Source of the DNA: an uncultured Lactobacillus sp. | GTDB taxonomy: Bacteria > Bacillota > Bacilli > Lactobacillales > Lactobacillaceae | DNA length: 64,000 nucleotides | Assembly (NCBI GenBank): GCA_910587695.1 | Contig: CAJUNC010000014.1 | Location: 21,978 to 85,977 of the forward strand | Reading direction: 5' to 3' | Shown here: positions 8,227-17,741 of the stretch, one piece after another | Numbering within the stretch: the stretch's first letter is position 1 | Layout: every line of letters begins with the position of its first letter | The notes under the pieces: model-generated | What the model saw: the letters and a program-made list of their open reading frames with translations, nothing else | Told to the model about the DNA's origin: nothing | Databases searched by the model: none | Translations under genes and position numbers: made by a program

Positions 8227-8410
8227 TAACCCAAGTCAATGACAATATCCACAACCAAAGCAAACATTGACACTACGCCTAAAAATGTTGGGTTTTGTTG
8301 GGTAGTAGCCATTTTGGCGTCAATATAGGCTTTTAGTTCAGGTTTTCTCAGGTTTTCGCCACTTATGTCGAAAGTAGTATTTTGTAGTACTTCGGTTGTG
8401 GTTGGTAGTT
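8223..8410 (-). pseudogene. terS-like fragment within a gene-remnant patch
   Basis: On the minus strand the frame open from 8410 to the stop at 8223 encodes ENLRKPELKAYIDAKMA. This matches 13 of 17 residues of ENLTKPNIKAYIDVKMA in the small terminase of the prophage (38483-39049), with about 80% nucleotide identity over 51 nt. Similarity ends on both sides. The downstream residues form a hydrophobic stretch (FLGVVSMFALVVDIVIDLGY). The only ATG in frame is at 8312 and has no ribosome binding site, so this reads as a remnant or chimera rather than an intact gene. Confidence 0.45.
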
Positions 8411-8591
8411 AAAATTCCACCATTTTTACAGCATGAGCGATCTGAGCCAGTGCATCCCTGAGCATTCCACTTCTAGGGATGTCATAGATCCAATACATAT
8501 ACAACCGAATAGATACCAGTGATAAAGCCGTCCTATCGTGCATTACTTTAAGCCACCTAGCCCGTGCAATAAAGATAAAGGACTGATAAAC
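8227..8591. other. Gene-poor patch of sequence echoes upstream of the integrase
   Basis: No intact gene is supported here. Besides the terS-like fragment, positions 8445-8459 repeat 15 bp of the terminator at 262-276. Positions 8546-8567 repeat, with one mismatch and one gap, the DNA at 6061-6084 inside the 5876-6118 gene. A minus-strand frame at 8409-8615 covers part of this but overlaps the integrase start. Confidence 0.5.
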
Positions 8592-9734
8592 ATGGCTAAA
8601 ATTACAGAGTATCAAACGAGCAAAGGAAAGTTTTACCGCTTCCGTGTATATGCTGGGATCGATGAGATGACTGGCAAAAAGAAATATATCAAGCGTGCAG
8701 GTTTCAAGACTAAGGCAGAGGCTAAAAAAGAGTTACACAAGTTAGAATATGAGTTAGATATTGGCAAGACTCAGATAAAAGCGACCGAGTCAATAACGTA
8801 TAAAGAGGCTTATAAGCTATGGTTTGAACAACATAGCCTTTCAGTCAAAGAGTCGACTATCTACAATATCAAGAACAAGTTCAAACTGCAGATCTTACCA
8901 CTCATAGGATCATATAAGGTCGATAAGCTAACACTTGCGATCTGTCAGCATGCTGTAAATAAGTGGTATCAGCAACATGAGACGTCTTATAAATATATTT
9001 TGGCGTACGCTTCGACGGTGGTCGATTATGCTAAACGTCTAGGACTAGCGTATAATAACCCTTTTAAGGATGTCACCCGTCCAAAGGTGAGAGCTAAGCA
9101 TAAGCCACGCAACTATTTAGAACCCGACGAGCTAAAAAGATTTTTAGCGATCGCAAAAGAAAAAGACTTGATGCAGTACACTTTGTTTAGATTGCTAGCA
9201 TATACAGGCATTAGACGTGGTGAGATCTTAGCCTTGACTTGGGATGATGTCGATTTTAAGAGTGGGACCGTGAGCATTAGTAAAACAATGACCCGGGGCG
9301 CTAAAAGTGTTGTCATCTTAGATCCTAAAACGATCAATAGCGATCGTGTTCTTGATCTGGATACTGAGACGCTAAAAGTTTTAAAGCGTTGGCAGATAGC
9401 ACAAGCAAGTTACTTGTTAGCTGTGGGGATCAACGCTTATAACACGGAACGCTATATTTTTACTAGATCAGACAACAAGAACCCGTTAGCTTTGAGTGTC
9501 CCGGGGTACTGGTTACGTAATTTGTTAGCAAAAGATCCAACGTTACCAAGGATCACAGTACACGGCTTTAGACACACGCACGCTACTTTGTTGCTGTCTG
9601 CTGGTGCAAGCCCTAAGGAAGTGCAATATAGGCTAGGTCATGCTAAGATAACGACAACGCTTGATATCTATGTACACTTAACTAAGCAAGATCAAAAAGA
9701 AACGATCAAAAAACTGGTGCATTATTTAGGATAA
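8592..9734 (+). CDS. int: Tyrosine-family site-specific integrase of the island
   Basis: 380 aa. The start MAKITEYQ is preceded by AAAGGACTG; an in-frame ATG 54 nt upstream has no site. The N-terminal arm-binding part is AP2-like (KFYRFRVYAGIDE, KKKYIKRAGF), then a SAM-like core-binding domain, then the catalytic domain with Arg in TGIRRGEIL (about residue 206), HGFRHTHAT (about 325), LGH and the nucleophile Tyr in LDIYVHL (about 358). It catalyses integration and excision. It is the last gene of the island and lies 130 bp before rnc. Confidence 0.93.
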   Translation: MAKITEYQTSKGKFYRFRVYAGIDEMTGKKKYIKRAGFKTKAEAKKELHKLEYELDIGKTQIKATESITYKEAYKLWFEQHSLSVKESTIYNIKNKFKLQILPLIGSYKVDKLTLAICQHAVNKWYQQHETSYKYILAYASTVVDYAKRLGLAYNNPFKDVTRPKVRAKHKPRNYLEPDELKRFLAIAKEKDLMQYTLFRLLAYTGIRRGEILALTWDDVDFKSGTVSISKTMTRGAKSVVILDPKTINSDRVLDLDTETLKVLKRWQIAQASYLLAVGINAYNTERYIFTRSDNKNPLALSVPGYWLRNLLAKDPTLPRITVHGFRHTHATLLLSAGASPKEVQYRLGHAKITTTLDIYVHLTKQDQKETIKKLVHYLG

Positions 9735-9738
9735 AAAA

Positions 9739-9760
9739 GGGAGACCCTAAGAGAGACCCT
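9739..9760. repeat. Direct repeats after the integrase, possible arm sites
   Basis: GAGACCCT occurs at 9741-9748 and 9753-9760, 12 bp apart, immediately after the integrase stop. Pairs like this next to lactobacillar integrases are plausible arm-type binding sites. The att core itself cannot be identified because the other island end is outside the window. Confidence 0.4.
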
Positions 9761-9801
9761 CTAAGCTTCAAGACTTCAAAAAAGCCGTTATATATAAGGT
9801 C

Positions 9802-9831
9802 TTGGGGGTCACTGGTCTTTTTTGCTATAAT
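9802..9831 (+). promoter_or_regulatory. Promoter of the rnc-smc-ftsY operon
   Basis: TTGGGG (9802-9807), 18-bp spacer and TATAAT (9826-9831), preceded by TGC (extended -10). It lies between the island and rnc. In relatives acpP normally precedes rnc, so the island may separate the two and rnc may depend on this promoter. Confidence 0.7.
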
Positions 9832-9864
9832 GAATAATGCATTAATAAAGTGAGGAGAATCATT

Positions 9865-10560
9865 TTGATAATTGGACTAACACAAATGCTAAAAGATGAT
9901 TTTGGCATTGATTTTAAAAATACCGCTTTACTTGACGAAGCTTTTACCCATGCTTCTTATGTAAACGAACATCCACGTGAAAAACTAAAATATTATGAAA
10001 GGATCGAATTTTTAGGTGATGCTGTGATGCAACTTTGCGTCTCAGAATACCTATTTAAACGCTATCCTACTTTACCAGAAGGAAAACTCTCACGTTTGCG
10101 TGCAGCTATGGTCTGTGAAGATAGTTTCAGCAAATTTGCTAAGGAATGTCATTTTGATGAATATATCCGCTTAGGTAAAGGTGAAGAAAAAGCCAACGCG
10201 CGTGATCGGGCTTCATTGCTTTGTGATATTTTTGAGGCTTTTATCGGGGCGTTATACCTTGATCAAGGTAAAGCAGTCGTTGTCAGTTTTATCAGTCGGG
10301 TCGTCTTTCCTAAGCTTGATCTAGGTTGGTTTGATCACTACTTAGATCATAAAACTGAACTCCAAGAATTATTGCAACAACACGGGGACTGCAAGATCAC
10401 TTATGTTAAAGTTGCTGAAAATGGTCCTGATAATGAAAAAGAATATACCATGGCAGTTTATGCTGATGGGCAAAAAATCGGTGAAGGAAAAGGAATGTCA
10501 AAGAAAGCGGCTGAACAACAAGCGGCTTTCCAGGCATTAAAAGCACTCCAAAAAAAATAG
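9865..10560 (+). CDS. rnc: Ribonuclease III
   Basis: 231 aa from a TTG start, chosen because GAGGAG lies 7-8 nt upstream; an upstream GTG overlaps that site. The RNase III domain carries the signature YERIEFLGDAVMQL with catalytic acidic residues, a second acidic patch at CDIFEAFIGALYLDQG, and a C-terminal double-stranded RNA-binding domain ending in GMSKKAAEQQAAFQAL. It processes rRNA precursors and other double-stranded RNA, which would include sense-antisense RNA pairs. It is followed by smc after 24 nt. Confidence 0.97.
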   Translation: MIIGLTQMLKDDFGIDFKNTALLDEAFTHASYVNEHPREKLKYYERIEFLGDAVMQLCVSEYLFKRYPTLPEGKLSRLRAAMVCEDSFSKFAKECHFDEYIRLGKGEEKANARDRASLLCDIFEAFIGALYLDQGKAVVVSFISRVVFPKLDLGWFDHYLDHKTELQELLQQHGDCKITYVKVAENGPDNEKEYTMAVYADGQKIGEGKGMSKKAAEQQAAFQALKALQKK

Positions 10561-10584
10561 TTTATTGAAGGGAAGAATTTCAGC

Positions 10585-13500
10585 ATGAAGTTAAAGTCGT
10601 TGACTCTAAACGGATTTAAATCCTTTGCTGACAAGACTAAGATCGAATTTCAAGATGGTATGACTGGAATCGTTGGGCCAAATGGGAGTGGTAAAAGTAA
10701 CATTATCGAAGCACTGCGTTGGGCTTTAGGGGAACAATCTGCTAAGAGCTTACGTGGGGGGAAAATGCCAGATGTTATTTTTGCAGGTTCTCAGACAAGG
10801 GCCCCGTTAAATCATGCCGAAGTTGAGTTAGAATTTGATAATTCAGACCACTTTTTAGATCTAAATGCTGATCAAGTTGTGATCTCGCGCAAGATCTATC
10901 GGAATGGTGACAGTGATTTTTTGATCAACAATGCCAAAGTCCGTTTGCGTGACATTGTAGAATTATTTATGGATACTGGCTTGGGGCGGGAATCATTTTC
11001 GATCATCTCACAGGGCAAAGTTGAAGCTATCTTTAACAGTAAACCTCAAGATCGGCGCGTCTTGATCGAAGAAGTCGCCGGTGTGGTCAAGTACAAAAAA
11101 GAAAAACAAAAGGCGCAACAAGAGTTAGCCGAAACTACGGATCACTTAGATCGGGTAGCGGATATTATTACCGAATTACGGCAACAAAGAGAGCCTTTAA
11201 AAGAACAAGCAAGTATTGCTAAAGACTATGTTGCTCAAAAAGAAGAATTTGATCATTATGAAAAAAGTCGGCTAGTCTTAGAGATCGAGCAACGTGCTAA
11301 AACTAAAGCACAGATCGAAACAAAACTTTCCGAGATCGAAAAATTGCTGGCGACCCATACGAAACATGCTGAGCTCCAAGAGAAAAAATCGCAACAATTA
11401 GCAGATAAGCAAGCAAAATTAGAAGCAAAATTAGATGAAGATCAAAGAGAATTCAACCTTTTGACAGGACAACGTGAGAAGTTGATCGGGCGTCAGGATA
11501 TCTCAAAGCATGATGATGATCTCTTTAATGAACGTCTCGCCGAGTTCAATGAAAATATCAAGCGCGATGAAAGTACAGTTGCAAAACTACAAGCACAAGT
11601 TGATGAGCTGACAACACAGCAAGCCAAAGTAGCTACCTTGCAAAATAAATATACTAAGCAGATCCAAGATATCCAGACAGCATTAGTCGATGATCCTGAG
11701 ACACTGGCTGATCAGATCGAAAAGTTGCGTCAAGATCTGATCGATCTAATGCAGGCACAAGTTTCGGCTAAAAATGAATTAGCCTACTTAGAACAGGAAA
11801 ATCAGCGTAACTCAGAGCAAAAACAAGCTGATAAAAAGCGGATCGCAAATGCTAAAGCACAGTTGGCCACTCTCAAAGAAAAACAGGCAAGCGCAAGTAA
11901 GCAAGCGACTGAAGCTAAGGTAGCTTATGCTAAGCTTCAAGCGAAGGTGATCGAACTTCAAGCACAACAAACGACCGCTCAACGCTTGCGCGAAGATCAA
12001 CAAAGACGCTGGCTCAAGGCAAGTGAGATTTTGCAAAAGGCACGCGCACAACATGAATCATTGCAAAATATTGCTGCTAATTATGCCGGATATTATCATG
12101 GCGTCAAAGCGATCTTACAAGCTGATCTGACAGGTGTAGTAGGTTCGGTAGCCCAACGACTTAAGGCCCCGGCCAAAGTGGCTAAAGCGATCGATGTAGC
12201 ATTAGGTGCACAATTACAAAATGTGATCGTGACCGATGAAAGAAGCGCTAAAGTGGCGATCAACTATTTGACGAAGCAAAAAGCTGGTCGGGCGACATTC
12301 TTGCCCCGTACGACTGTCAAACCACGCTTTCTAGCACAAGGTCACTTACAGACGGTCCAACAACAAGCAGGTGTTATTGGTCTTGCTAAAGATCTGGTCA
12401 AATATGATCCTTTGGATAAACCTGTTGTCGAACATTTATTAGGGGCGATCGTGATCGCGCAAGATCTAGATGCTGCTACTAAGCTTGCTGTAAAGCTCAA
12501 TTATAGTATCAAGATCGTAACTTTAGCGGGTGAAGTTATCAATGCTGGAGGTTCGATGACTGGGGGACAAGATAGAAATCAACGAACTGGCCTTTTAGAA
12601 CAACAGCAACAAGTTGAAAAATTGGCGGCTGATATTACTGTGATGGAACAAAAACTATCGCAGATCGAATTTGAAGGTGGTCAGACTAAGGAAAAAGTTG
12701 AACAACTAGTCCAAGAGCTTGAGGCAATGAAGCCAAGCGAGCAACAAGCATTAGAAGAACAACAACAAGCGCTCAAGAATTTAGAACGCTGTGAGCTTGA
12801 AGTAGAACATCAAGCTGATCAAGTCGAACAGCTAGAAGTAATAGCTAGCATGAGTGAGGCCGATCAAAGTCAGTATGAAAGTAGACATCAGGCCTTGGTA
12901 GAACATCAAACAACTTTAACAAAAGATATCGAAGCCAAGCAAAGCGAGATCAAATTGCGAGTAGCTTTACAAAAAGATACCAGTGCGACTCAAGCAAAAC
13001 AGCAAGAGACTTTAAATGAACTCAAGCAAAAAGAAGCGATCGCCAAAGAAAGAGCACAGTTGCTACAAGTTCAAGTCAAAGAAAGTCAAGTGCAATTGGA
13101 GCAGACCAATGCACGGATCACTAAAGCGCAAGCCAAGATCGCTGAGATCAAAGAAAATCAAAAGCAAAATCAGGTACGCGACACTGATATCAAAGCTAAA
13201 CGTCAAGATGTCGAACAGCGTTATGAAGAGCTTGAGCAAGCGATCACAGCTCAAAAACAAAAACGTCAAGATCTAGTAGTGCGCCTTAAAAATGCACAAC
13301 AAGAATTGAAACGGGCAAATGAATTGCGTCAGGCTAGCTTGGATGAAAAGAGCGATATCAAGGCACAACTGGGGAGTTGCAAAGCAGATCTAGCACGTGA
13401 TCTAGATGAATTAGCTCAAAACTATGGCTTGAGTTATGAAATGGCTAAACAAGAAAACCAAGCAACAGATCTAGAATTTGTCAAAAATAAAGTCCATCTT

Positions 13501-14124
13501 TTGAAATTGGGGATCGAAGAGTTAGGTGAAGTCAATTTAGGGGCGATCAGTGAATTTGAACGGATCAATACGCGTTATGAATTCTTAACGCAACAACAAG
13601 CCGACCTTTTAGAGGCAAAAGCGCAATTAGTCCAAAGTATGGATGAAATGGACACTGAAGCCAAAAGTCGTTTTAAACAAGCCTTTGATGAAGTGGCGAC
13701 CGCCTTTTCTGAGATCTTTCCGCAAGTTTTTGAAGGGGGCAAGGCGATGCTTAGCTTGACTGATCCAGCCGATCTGTTGACTACAGGTGTCGAGATCATG
13801 GCTCAGCCACCAGGTAAAAAGTTCCAGCATTTAAATCTACTTTCAGGTGGGGAACGTGCCTTGACGGCGATCGTATTATTGTTTGCGATCTTAAAGGTCC
13901 GCCCAGTACCTTTTGTAGTCTTGGATGAGGCTGAAGCTGCCTTGGATGATGCTAATGTTATCCGTTACTCGCGTTATCTCCAACGGTTTAATGCACAAAC
14001 GCAATTTATCGTGATCACCCATCGCAAAGGGACGATGATGAACGCTGATGTCTTATATGGTGTTACGATGCAAGAATCAGGGGTCTCAAAGATGGTCTCG
14101 GTATCGTTGGATGAATTAGCATAG
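10585..14124 (+). CDS. smc: Chromosome partition protein SMC
   Basis: 1179 aa, usual length for bacterial SMC. Walker A GPNGSGKSN at residues 31-39, long coiled coil to about 500, hinge about 510-650 (GVVGSVAQRL to NAGGSMTGGQ), returning coiled coil, then signature LSGGERALTA near residue 1087 and Walker B FVVLDEAEAALDD near 1110. It acts with ScpA and ScpB to compact and separate chromosomes. The coiled coils are very rich in Gln, Ala, Lys and Glu. Confidence 0.98.
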   Translation: MKLKSLTLNGFKSFADKTKIEFQDGMTGIVGPNGSGKSNIIEALRWALGEQSAKSLRGGKMPDVIFAGSQTRAPLNHAEVELEFDNSDHFLDLNADQVVISRKIYRNGDSDFLINNAKVRLRDIVELFMDTGLGRESFSIISQGKVEAIFNSKPQDRRVLIEEVAGVVKYKKEKQKAQQELAETTDHLDRVADIITELRQQREPLKEQASIAKDYVAQKEEFDHYEKSRLVLEIEQRAKTKAQIETKLSEIEKLLATHTKHAELQEKKSQQLADKQAKLEAKLDEDQREFNLLTGQREKLIGRQDISKHDDDLFNERLAEFNENIKRDESTVAKLQAQVDELTTQQAKVATLQNKYTKQIQDIQTALVDDPETLADQIEKLRQDLIDLMQAQVSAKNELAYLEQENQRNSEQKQADKKRIANAKAQLATLKEKQASASKQATEAKVAYAKLQAKVIELQAQQTTAQRLREDQQRRWLKASEILQKARAQHESLQNIAANYAGYYHGVKAILQADLTGVVGSVAQRLKAPAKVAKAIDVALGAQLQNVIVTDERSAKVAINYLTKQKAGRATFLPRTTVKPRFLAQGHLQTVQQQAGVIGLAKDLVKYDPLDKPVVEHLLGAIVIAQDLDAATKLAVKLNYSIKIVTLAGEVINAGGSMTGGQDRNQRTGLLEQQQQVEKLAADITVMEQKLSQIEFEGGQTKEKVEQLVQELEAMKPSEQQALEEQQQALKNLERCELEVEHQADQVEQLEVIASMSEADQSQYESRHQALVEHQTTLTKDIEAKQSEIKLRVALQKDTSATQAKQQETLNELKQKEAIAKERAQLLQVQVKESQVQLEQTNARITKAQAKIAEIKENQKQNQVRDTDIKAKRQDVEQRYEELEQAITAQKQKRQDLVVRLKNAQQELKRANELRQASLDEKSDIKAQLGSCKADLARDLDELAQNYGLSYEMAKQENQATDLEFVKNKVHLLKLGIEELGEVNLGAISEFERINTRYEFLTQQQADLLEAKAQLVQSMDEMDTEAKSRFKQAFDEVATAFSEIFPQVFEGGKAMLSLTDPADLLTTGVEIMAQPPGKKFQHLNLLSGGERALTAIVLLFAILKVRPVPFVVLDEAEAALDDANVIRYSRYLQRFNAQTQFIVITHRKGTMMNADVLYGVTMQESGVSKMVSVSLDELA

Positions 14125-14185
14125 TGCTTTGGAAAATGCAAATGAATTTGATAAAATAAAACAAAATAAGAAATGAGGGATGGGC

Positions 14186-15535
14186 ATGGGCCTTTTTGAT
14201 CGATTAAGACGTGCTTTTTCGGGTGAACCTGAAGAAGAGCCAAAAAAAGAAGACGAAATTGTTTCTACCTCAGAAGAAAACTCAGAACCTGAGGAAACTG
14301 CGACAAATGAAATAACTGCTACACCAGAAGATGAGCTGCCTGAAGTAGCTGAAGCAAAAACGGATGAAAAAGAGACTGAATCAGTCGCTAAAGAATCTGA
14401 AGTTATTGAAGAAGTAGTTCAAACACCAGAAGAAGTAGAAGTTACTGAAAAAATTGAAGCAACATCAGAAAATAAAGAAGTAGGAGTCGCTAAAAAAGTT
14501 GAAGAAGAGCCATTAGAACAACAAAGTGATGAGCTAGAAGAAACTAAAGCAACACCTAAGAAACCTCAATCGGAGATAGAACCTTCTGAAACTGTGCGTT
14601 ATGATAAGGGATTAGCTAAGTCACGTAAGGGCTTTGGAGCTAAGTTAAATGCTTTATTGGCTAATTTTAGACGAGTAGATGAGGATTTCTTTGAAGAACT
14701 CGAAGAAACTTTGATCGAAGCTGATGTTGGCTTTGAAACTGCGATGAAGATCAGTGATGAATTGCAAGATGAAGTAAAATTACGTAATGCTAAAAGTCGC
14801 TCTGATGTCTCTGATGCGATCATTGAACGTTTAGTCGACATCTATGAAAGTGAAGGTATTGATGAAGATAATAGCTTGCATTTTGCTAAAGATCCAGACG
14901 AACCGACTGTGTTCTTGTTTGTTGGGGTCAATGGTGTAGGTAAAACGACAACGATCGGTAAATTAGCCCACCGTTACCAACAAGCTGGTAAAAAAGTGTT
15001 ATTAGCTGCTGGTGATACTTTCCGTGCAGGTGCGATCGAGCAGTTAGCTGAATGGGGCCGGCGTGTTGGTGTTGATGTAGTTACTAAGCCAGAAAAAAGC
15101 GATCCAGCAGCTGTTGTTTACGATGCTGTGATCAAGGCTAAAAAAGAAAACTACGATATTTTATTAGTCGATACGGCTGGACGTTTGCAAAATAAAGTCA
15201 ATTTGATGAACGAGTTGGATAAGATCAAGCGTGTCATTACGCGTGAATTGCCTGATGCACCGCAAGAAGTGTTATTGGCTTTAGATGCAACGACAGGTCA
15301 AAATGCTTTGACGCAAGCTAAACAATTTAAAGAAGTTACTGATGTTACCGGGATCGTCTTGACTAAGTTAGACGGGACCGCACGTGGTGGAATAGTGTTA
15401 GCGATCAGAAACGAGCTTCATTTACCAGTAAAATTAGTTGGTCTAGGTGAAAAAATGGATGATCTCCGTGACTTTTCACCTGAAGAATTTGTCTATGGCT
15501 TATTTAAGGGGTTAGTTACACCTAAGAAAGATTAA
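14186..15535 (+). CDS. ftsY: Signal recognition particle receptor FtsY
   Basis: 449 aa from MGLFDRLRRAF; GAGGG lies 6 nt upstream, while the ATG at 14180 overlaps that site. The first ~135 residues are a low-complexity acidic A domain, dominated by Glu, Val and Thr. The NG GTPase follows with GVNGVGKTTT (about 247), DTAGRLQNK (about 329) and TKLDGTARGG (about 392). It docks ribosome-SRP complexes at the membrane. The SRP partners ylxM and ffh follow at once. Confidence 0.97.
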   Translation: MGLFDRLRRAFSGEPEEEPKKEDEIVSTSEENSEPEETATNEITATPEDELPEVAEAKTDEKETESVAKESEVIEEVVQTPEEVEVTEKIEATSENKEVGVAKKVEEEPLEQQSDELEETKATPKKPQSEIEPSETVRYDKGLAKSRKGFGAKLNALLANFRRVDEDFFEELEETLIEADVGFETAMKISDELQDEVKLRNAKSRSDVSDAIIERLVDIYESEGIDEDNSLHFAKDPDEPTVFLFVGVNGVGKTTTIGKLAHRYQQAGKKVLLAAGDTFRAGAIEQLAEWGRRVGVDVVTKPEKSDPAAVVYDAVIKAKKENYDILLVDTAGRLQNKVNLMNELDKIKRVITRELPDAPQEVLLALDATTGQNALTQAKQFKEVTDVTGIVLTKLDGTARGGIVLAIRNELHLPVKLVGLGEKMDDLRDFSPEEFVYGLFKGLVTPKKD

Positions 15536-15544
15536 GGTAAGAAA

Positions 15545-15886
15545 ATGGCAATCGAAAAAACAAATCGGATCAATGCTTTGTTTGAATTCTATGAACCTTT
15601 GTTGACTAAAAAGCAGATGAATTACATCGCTTTATATTACCGCGATGATTTTTCATTAGGTGAAATAGCCGAAAACTATGAAGTTTCACGACAAGCAGTC
15701 TATGATAACATCAAACGGACCGAAAAAATTTTAGAAGAATATGAGCAGAAACTGCATCTGTATCGTGATTTTTTACAACAAAGCGAAAAAACGGATGAAC
15801 TTTTAGCTTATGTGACTGAAAAATATCCGACCGACGAAAAATTGTTAGCATTGGTCGAAAAATTAGAAATTTTAGAAGAAAAATGA
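15545..15886 (+). CDS. ylxM: SRP-associated regulatory protein YlxM
   Basis: 113 aa. It contains a sigma-70 region 4-like HTH (SLGEIAENYEVSRQAVYDNIKR) after KQMNYIALYYRDD, the signature of the YlxM/P13 family. The C-terminal helix is acidic. It sits between ftsY and ffh as in most Firmicutes and is thought to modulate SRP. Confidence 0.93.
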   Translation: MAIEKTNRINALFEFYEPLLTKKQMNYIALYYRDDFSLGEIAENYEVSRQAVYDNIKRTEKILEEYEQKLHLYRDFLQQSEKTDELLAYVTEKYPTDEKLLALVEKLEILEEK

Positions 15887-15901
15887 AAGTTGGTGCACTA
15901 A

Positions 15902-17329
15902 ATGGCATTTGAAGGATTAACAGAACGTCTCCAAAATGCGATCGGGAAATTACGGCGTAAGGGTAAGGTCAGCGAATCCGACGTCAAAGAGGTAATGCGC
16001 GAGATCCGTTTAGCCTTATTAGAATCTGACGTTAACTTTAAAGTGGTCAAAGACTTTGTTAAGACCGTGCGTACTCGAGCTGTAGGTGCTGAGGTACTAG
16101 AAAGCTTAACACCAGCACAACAGATCGTAAAGATAGTTAATGAAGAATTGGTCAAGGTGATGGGAGAAGAAGCCACACCATTGAATAGATCACCTAAGAT
16201 CCCGACAGTCATTATGATGGTCGGGTTGCAAGGTGCTGGTAAAACGACGACAGCAGGGAAATTGGCTAAGCGTCTAAAAGACGAACAAAATGCGCGTCCA
16301 TTGATGATCGCAGCTGACGTTTATCGTCCAGCTGCGATCGACCAATTGAAGACGATCGGTCGTGAATTAGATGTTCCAGTCTTTGAATTGGGAACTGATG
16401 TCGATCCAGTCGAGATCGTTAAGCAAGGGATGGAACTAGCCAAGGAAAAGAAAAATGACTATGTGATCATTGATACGGCTGGTCGTTTACAGATCGATGA
16501 AAGATTGATGGATGAGTTAGTCAATATCAAAGAATTGGCGCAACCAAATGAGATTTTGCTGACAGTTGATGCGATGACTGGGCAAAATGCTGTTGAAGTC
16601 GCACAAGGCTTTAATGATCAATTGGATGTAACTGGTGTCGTACTAACTAAATTAGATGGCGATACTCGTGGTGGGGCTGCGCTTTCGATCCGTGCAGTGA
16701 CAGGAAAACCGATCAAGTTTATCGGGCAAGGTGAAAAAATGACGGCTTTAGACGTCTTTTATCCTGATCGAATGGCATCACGCATCTTAGGGATGGGTGA
16801 TATGCTCACGTTGATCGAAAAAGCACAAAAGGACTTTGATGAGAAAAAAGCGGAAGAACTTGCTGATAAAATGCGGGAAAACAGCTTTGATTTCAACGAC
16901 TTTTTAGATCAATTGGAACAAGTTCAAAATATGGGACCGATCGAAGATATCATGAAGATGATCCCGGGGATGGCCAATAATCCAGCCCTAAAAAATATCA
17001 AAGTTGATCCTAAAGATATGGAACATACCAAAGCGATCGTTTACTCGATGACACCACAAGAACGGGAAGATCCTGATCTTTTGAATCCAAGTCGCAGACG
17101 ACGGATCGCAGCTGGTTCGGGACGTCCGATCCAAGAAGTCAACCGAATGATCAAACAATTCAAACAAATGCGTGATATGATGCAAAAGATGTCTAAGGGA
17201 AATTTCAGTGGGATGGAAGGTCTCTTAGGTGATGGGATAGGTGGTAAATTAGCTAAGATGTCCATGAATCGCATGGTACGCAAAAATAAAAAACGTAAAT
17301 TACAACGTTTACGTAAACGACGCAAATAG
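15902..17329 (+). CDS. ffh: Signal recognition particle protein Ffh
   Basis: 475 aa. N domain, then the GTPase with GLQGAGKTTT (about residue 107), DTAGRLQID (about 190) and TKLDGDTRGG (about 248). The Met-rich M domain (330-475) carries the RNA-binding RRRRIAAGSG motif and ends in a basic tail. It binds signal sequences and 4.5S/6S-type SRP RNA and targets them to FtsY. No SRP RNA gene is seen in the window. Confidence 0.98.
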   Translation: MAFEGLTERLQNAIGKLRRKGKVSESDVKEVMREIRLALLESDVNFKVVKDFVKTVRTRAVGAEVLESLTPAQQIVKIVNEELVKVMGEEATPLNRSPKIPTVIMMVGLQGAGKTTTAGKLAKRLKDEQNARPLMIAADVYRPAAIDQLKTIGRELDVPVFELGTDVDPVEIVKQGMELAKEKKNDYVIIDTAGRLQIDERLMDELVNIKELAQPNEILLTVDAMTGQNAVEVAQGFNDQLDVTGVVLTKLDGDTRGGAALSIRAVTGKPIKFIGQGEKMTALDVFYPDRMASRILGMGDMLTLIEKAQKDFDEKKAEELADKMRENSFDFNDFLDQLEQVQNMGPIEDIMKMIPGMANNPALKNIKVDPKDMEHTKAIVYSMTPQEREDPDLLNPSRRRRIAAGSGRPIQEVNRMIKQFKQMRDMMQKMSKGNFSGMEGLLGDGIGGKLAKMSMNRMVRKNKKRKLQRLRKRRK

Positions 17330-17391
17330 GCGGTAAATCAAGATTTTTCATTAAATTAGAAAATTTTTTTATAACTGTCAAGAATTTTCCC

Positions 17392-17420
17392 TTTACAGCA
17401 GACCAAATTACTGGTATATT
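17392..17420 (+). promoter_or_regulatory. Promoter of rpsP
   Basis: TTTACA (17392-17397), 17-bp spacer, TATATT (17415-17420), in the 126-bp gap between ffh and rpsP. AGGAGGTG precedes the rpsP start. Confidence 0.7.
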
Positions 17421-17455
17421 ATTTATCGTTGATAAGATATTAGGAGGTGTAATGC

Positions 17456-17731
17456 ATGTCAGTAAAAATTCGTTTAAAGCGTATGGGTTCTAAGAAGCGC
17501 CCATTCTATCGTATCGTTGTAGCAGATTCACGTTCTCCACGTGATGGCCGTTTCATCGAAACAGTGGGTACATACAACCCATTGACACAACCAGAACAAG
17601 TTACACTTAAAGAAGAAGCTATCATGGGCTGGTTGAATAACGGTGCTCAACCATCAGATACAGTTCGTAACATCCTTTCAAAAGAAGGCGTTATGAAGAA
17701 ATTCCACGAAGCTAAGTACTCCAAGAAATAA
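17456..17731 (+). CDS. rpsP: 30S ribosomal protein S16
   Basis: 91 aa, full length. The N-terminus VKIRLKRMGSKKRPFYRIVV is the S16 signature, followed by DSRSPRDGRFIE. Start of the conserved cluster rpsP-khpA-rimM-trmD-rplS. It is an assembly protein of the small subunit. Confidence 0.98.
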   Translation: MSVKIRLKRMGSKKRPFYRIVVADSRSPRDGRFIETVGTYNPLTQPEQVTLKEEAIMGWLNNGAQPSDTVRNILSKEGVMKKFHEAKYSKK

Positions 17732-17741
17732 GGTTAGGTAA

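Noticed and set aside
8409..8615. Minus-strand frame overlapping the integrase start
   Set aside because: It covers the integrase ribosome binding site and lacks its own; only a short part resembles the 5876-6118 gene.
11812..13269. Minus-strand frames within smc
   Set aside because: They are shadows of the Gln/Lys/Glu-rich coiled coil on the other strand.
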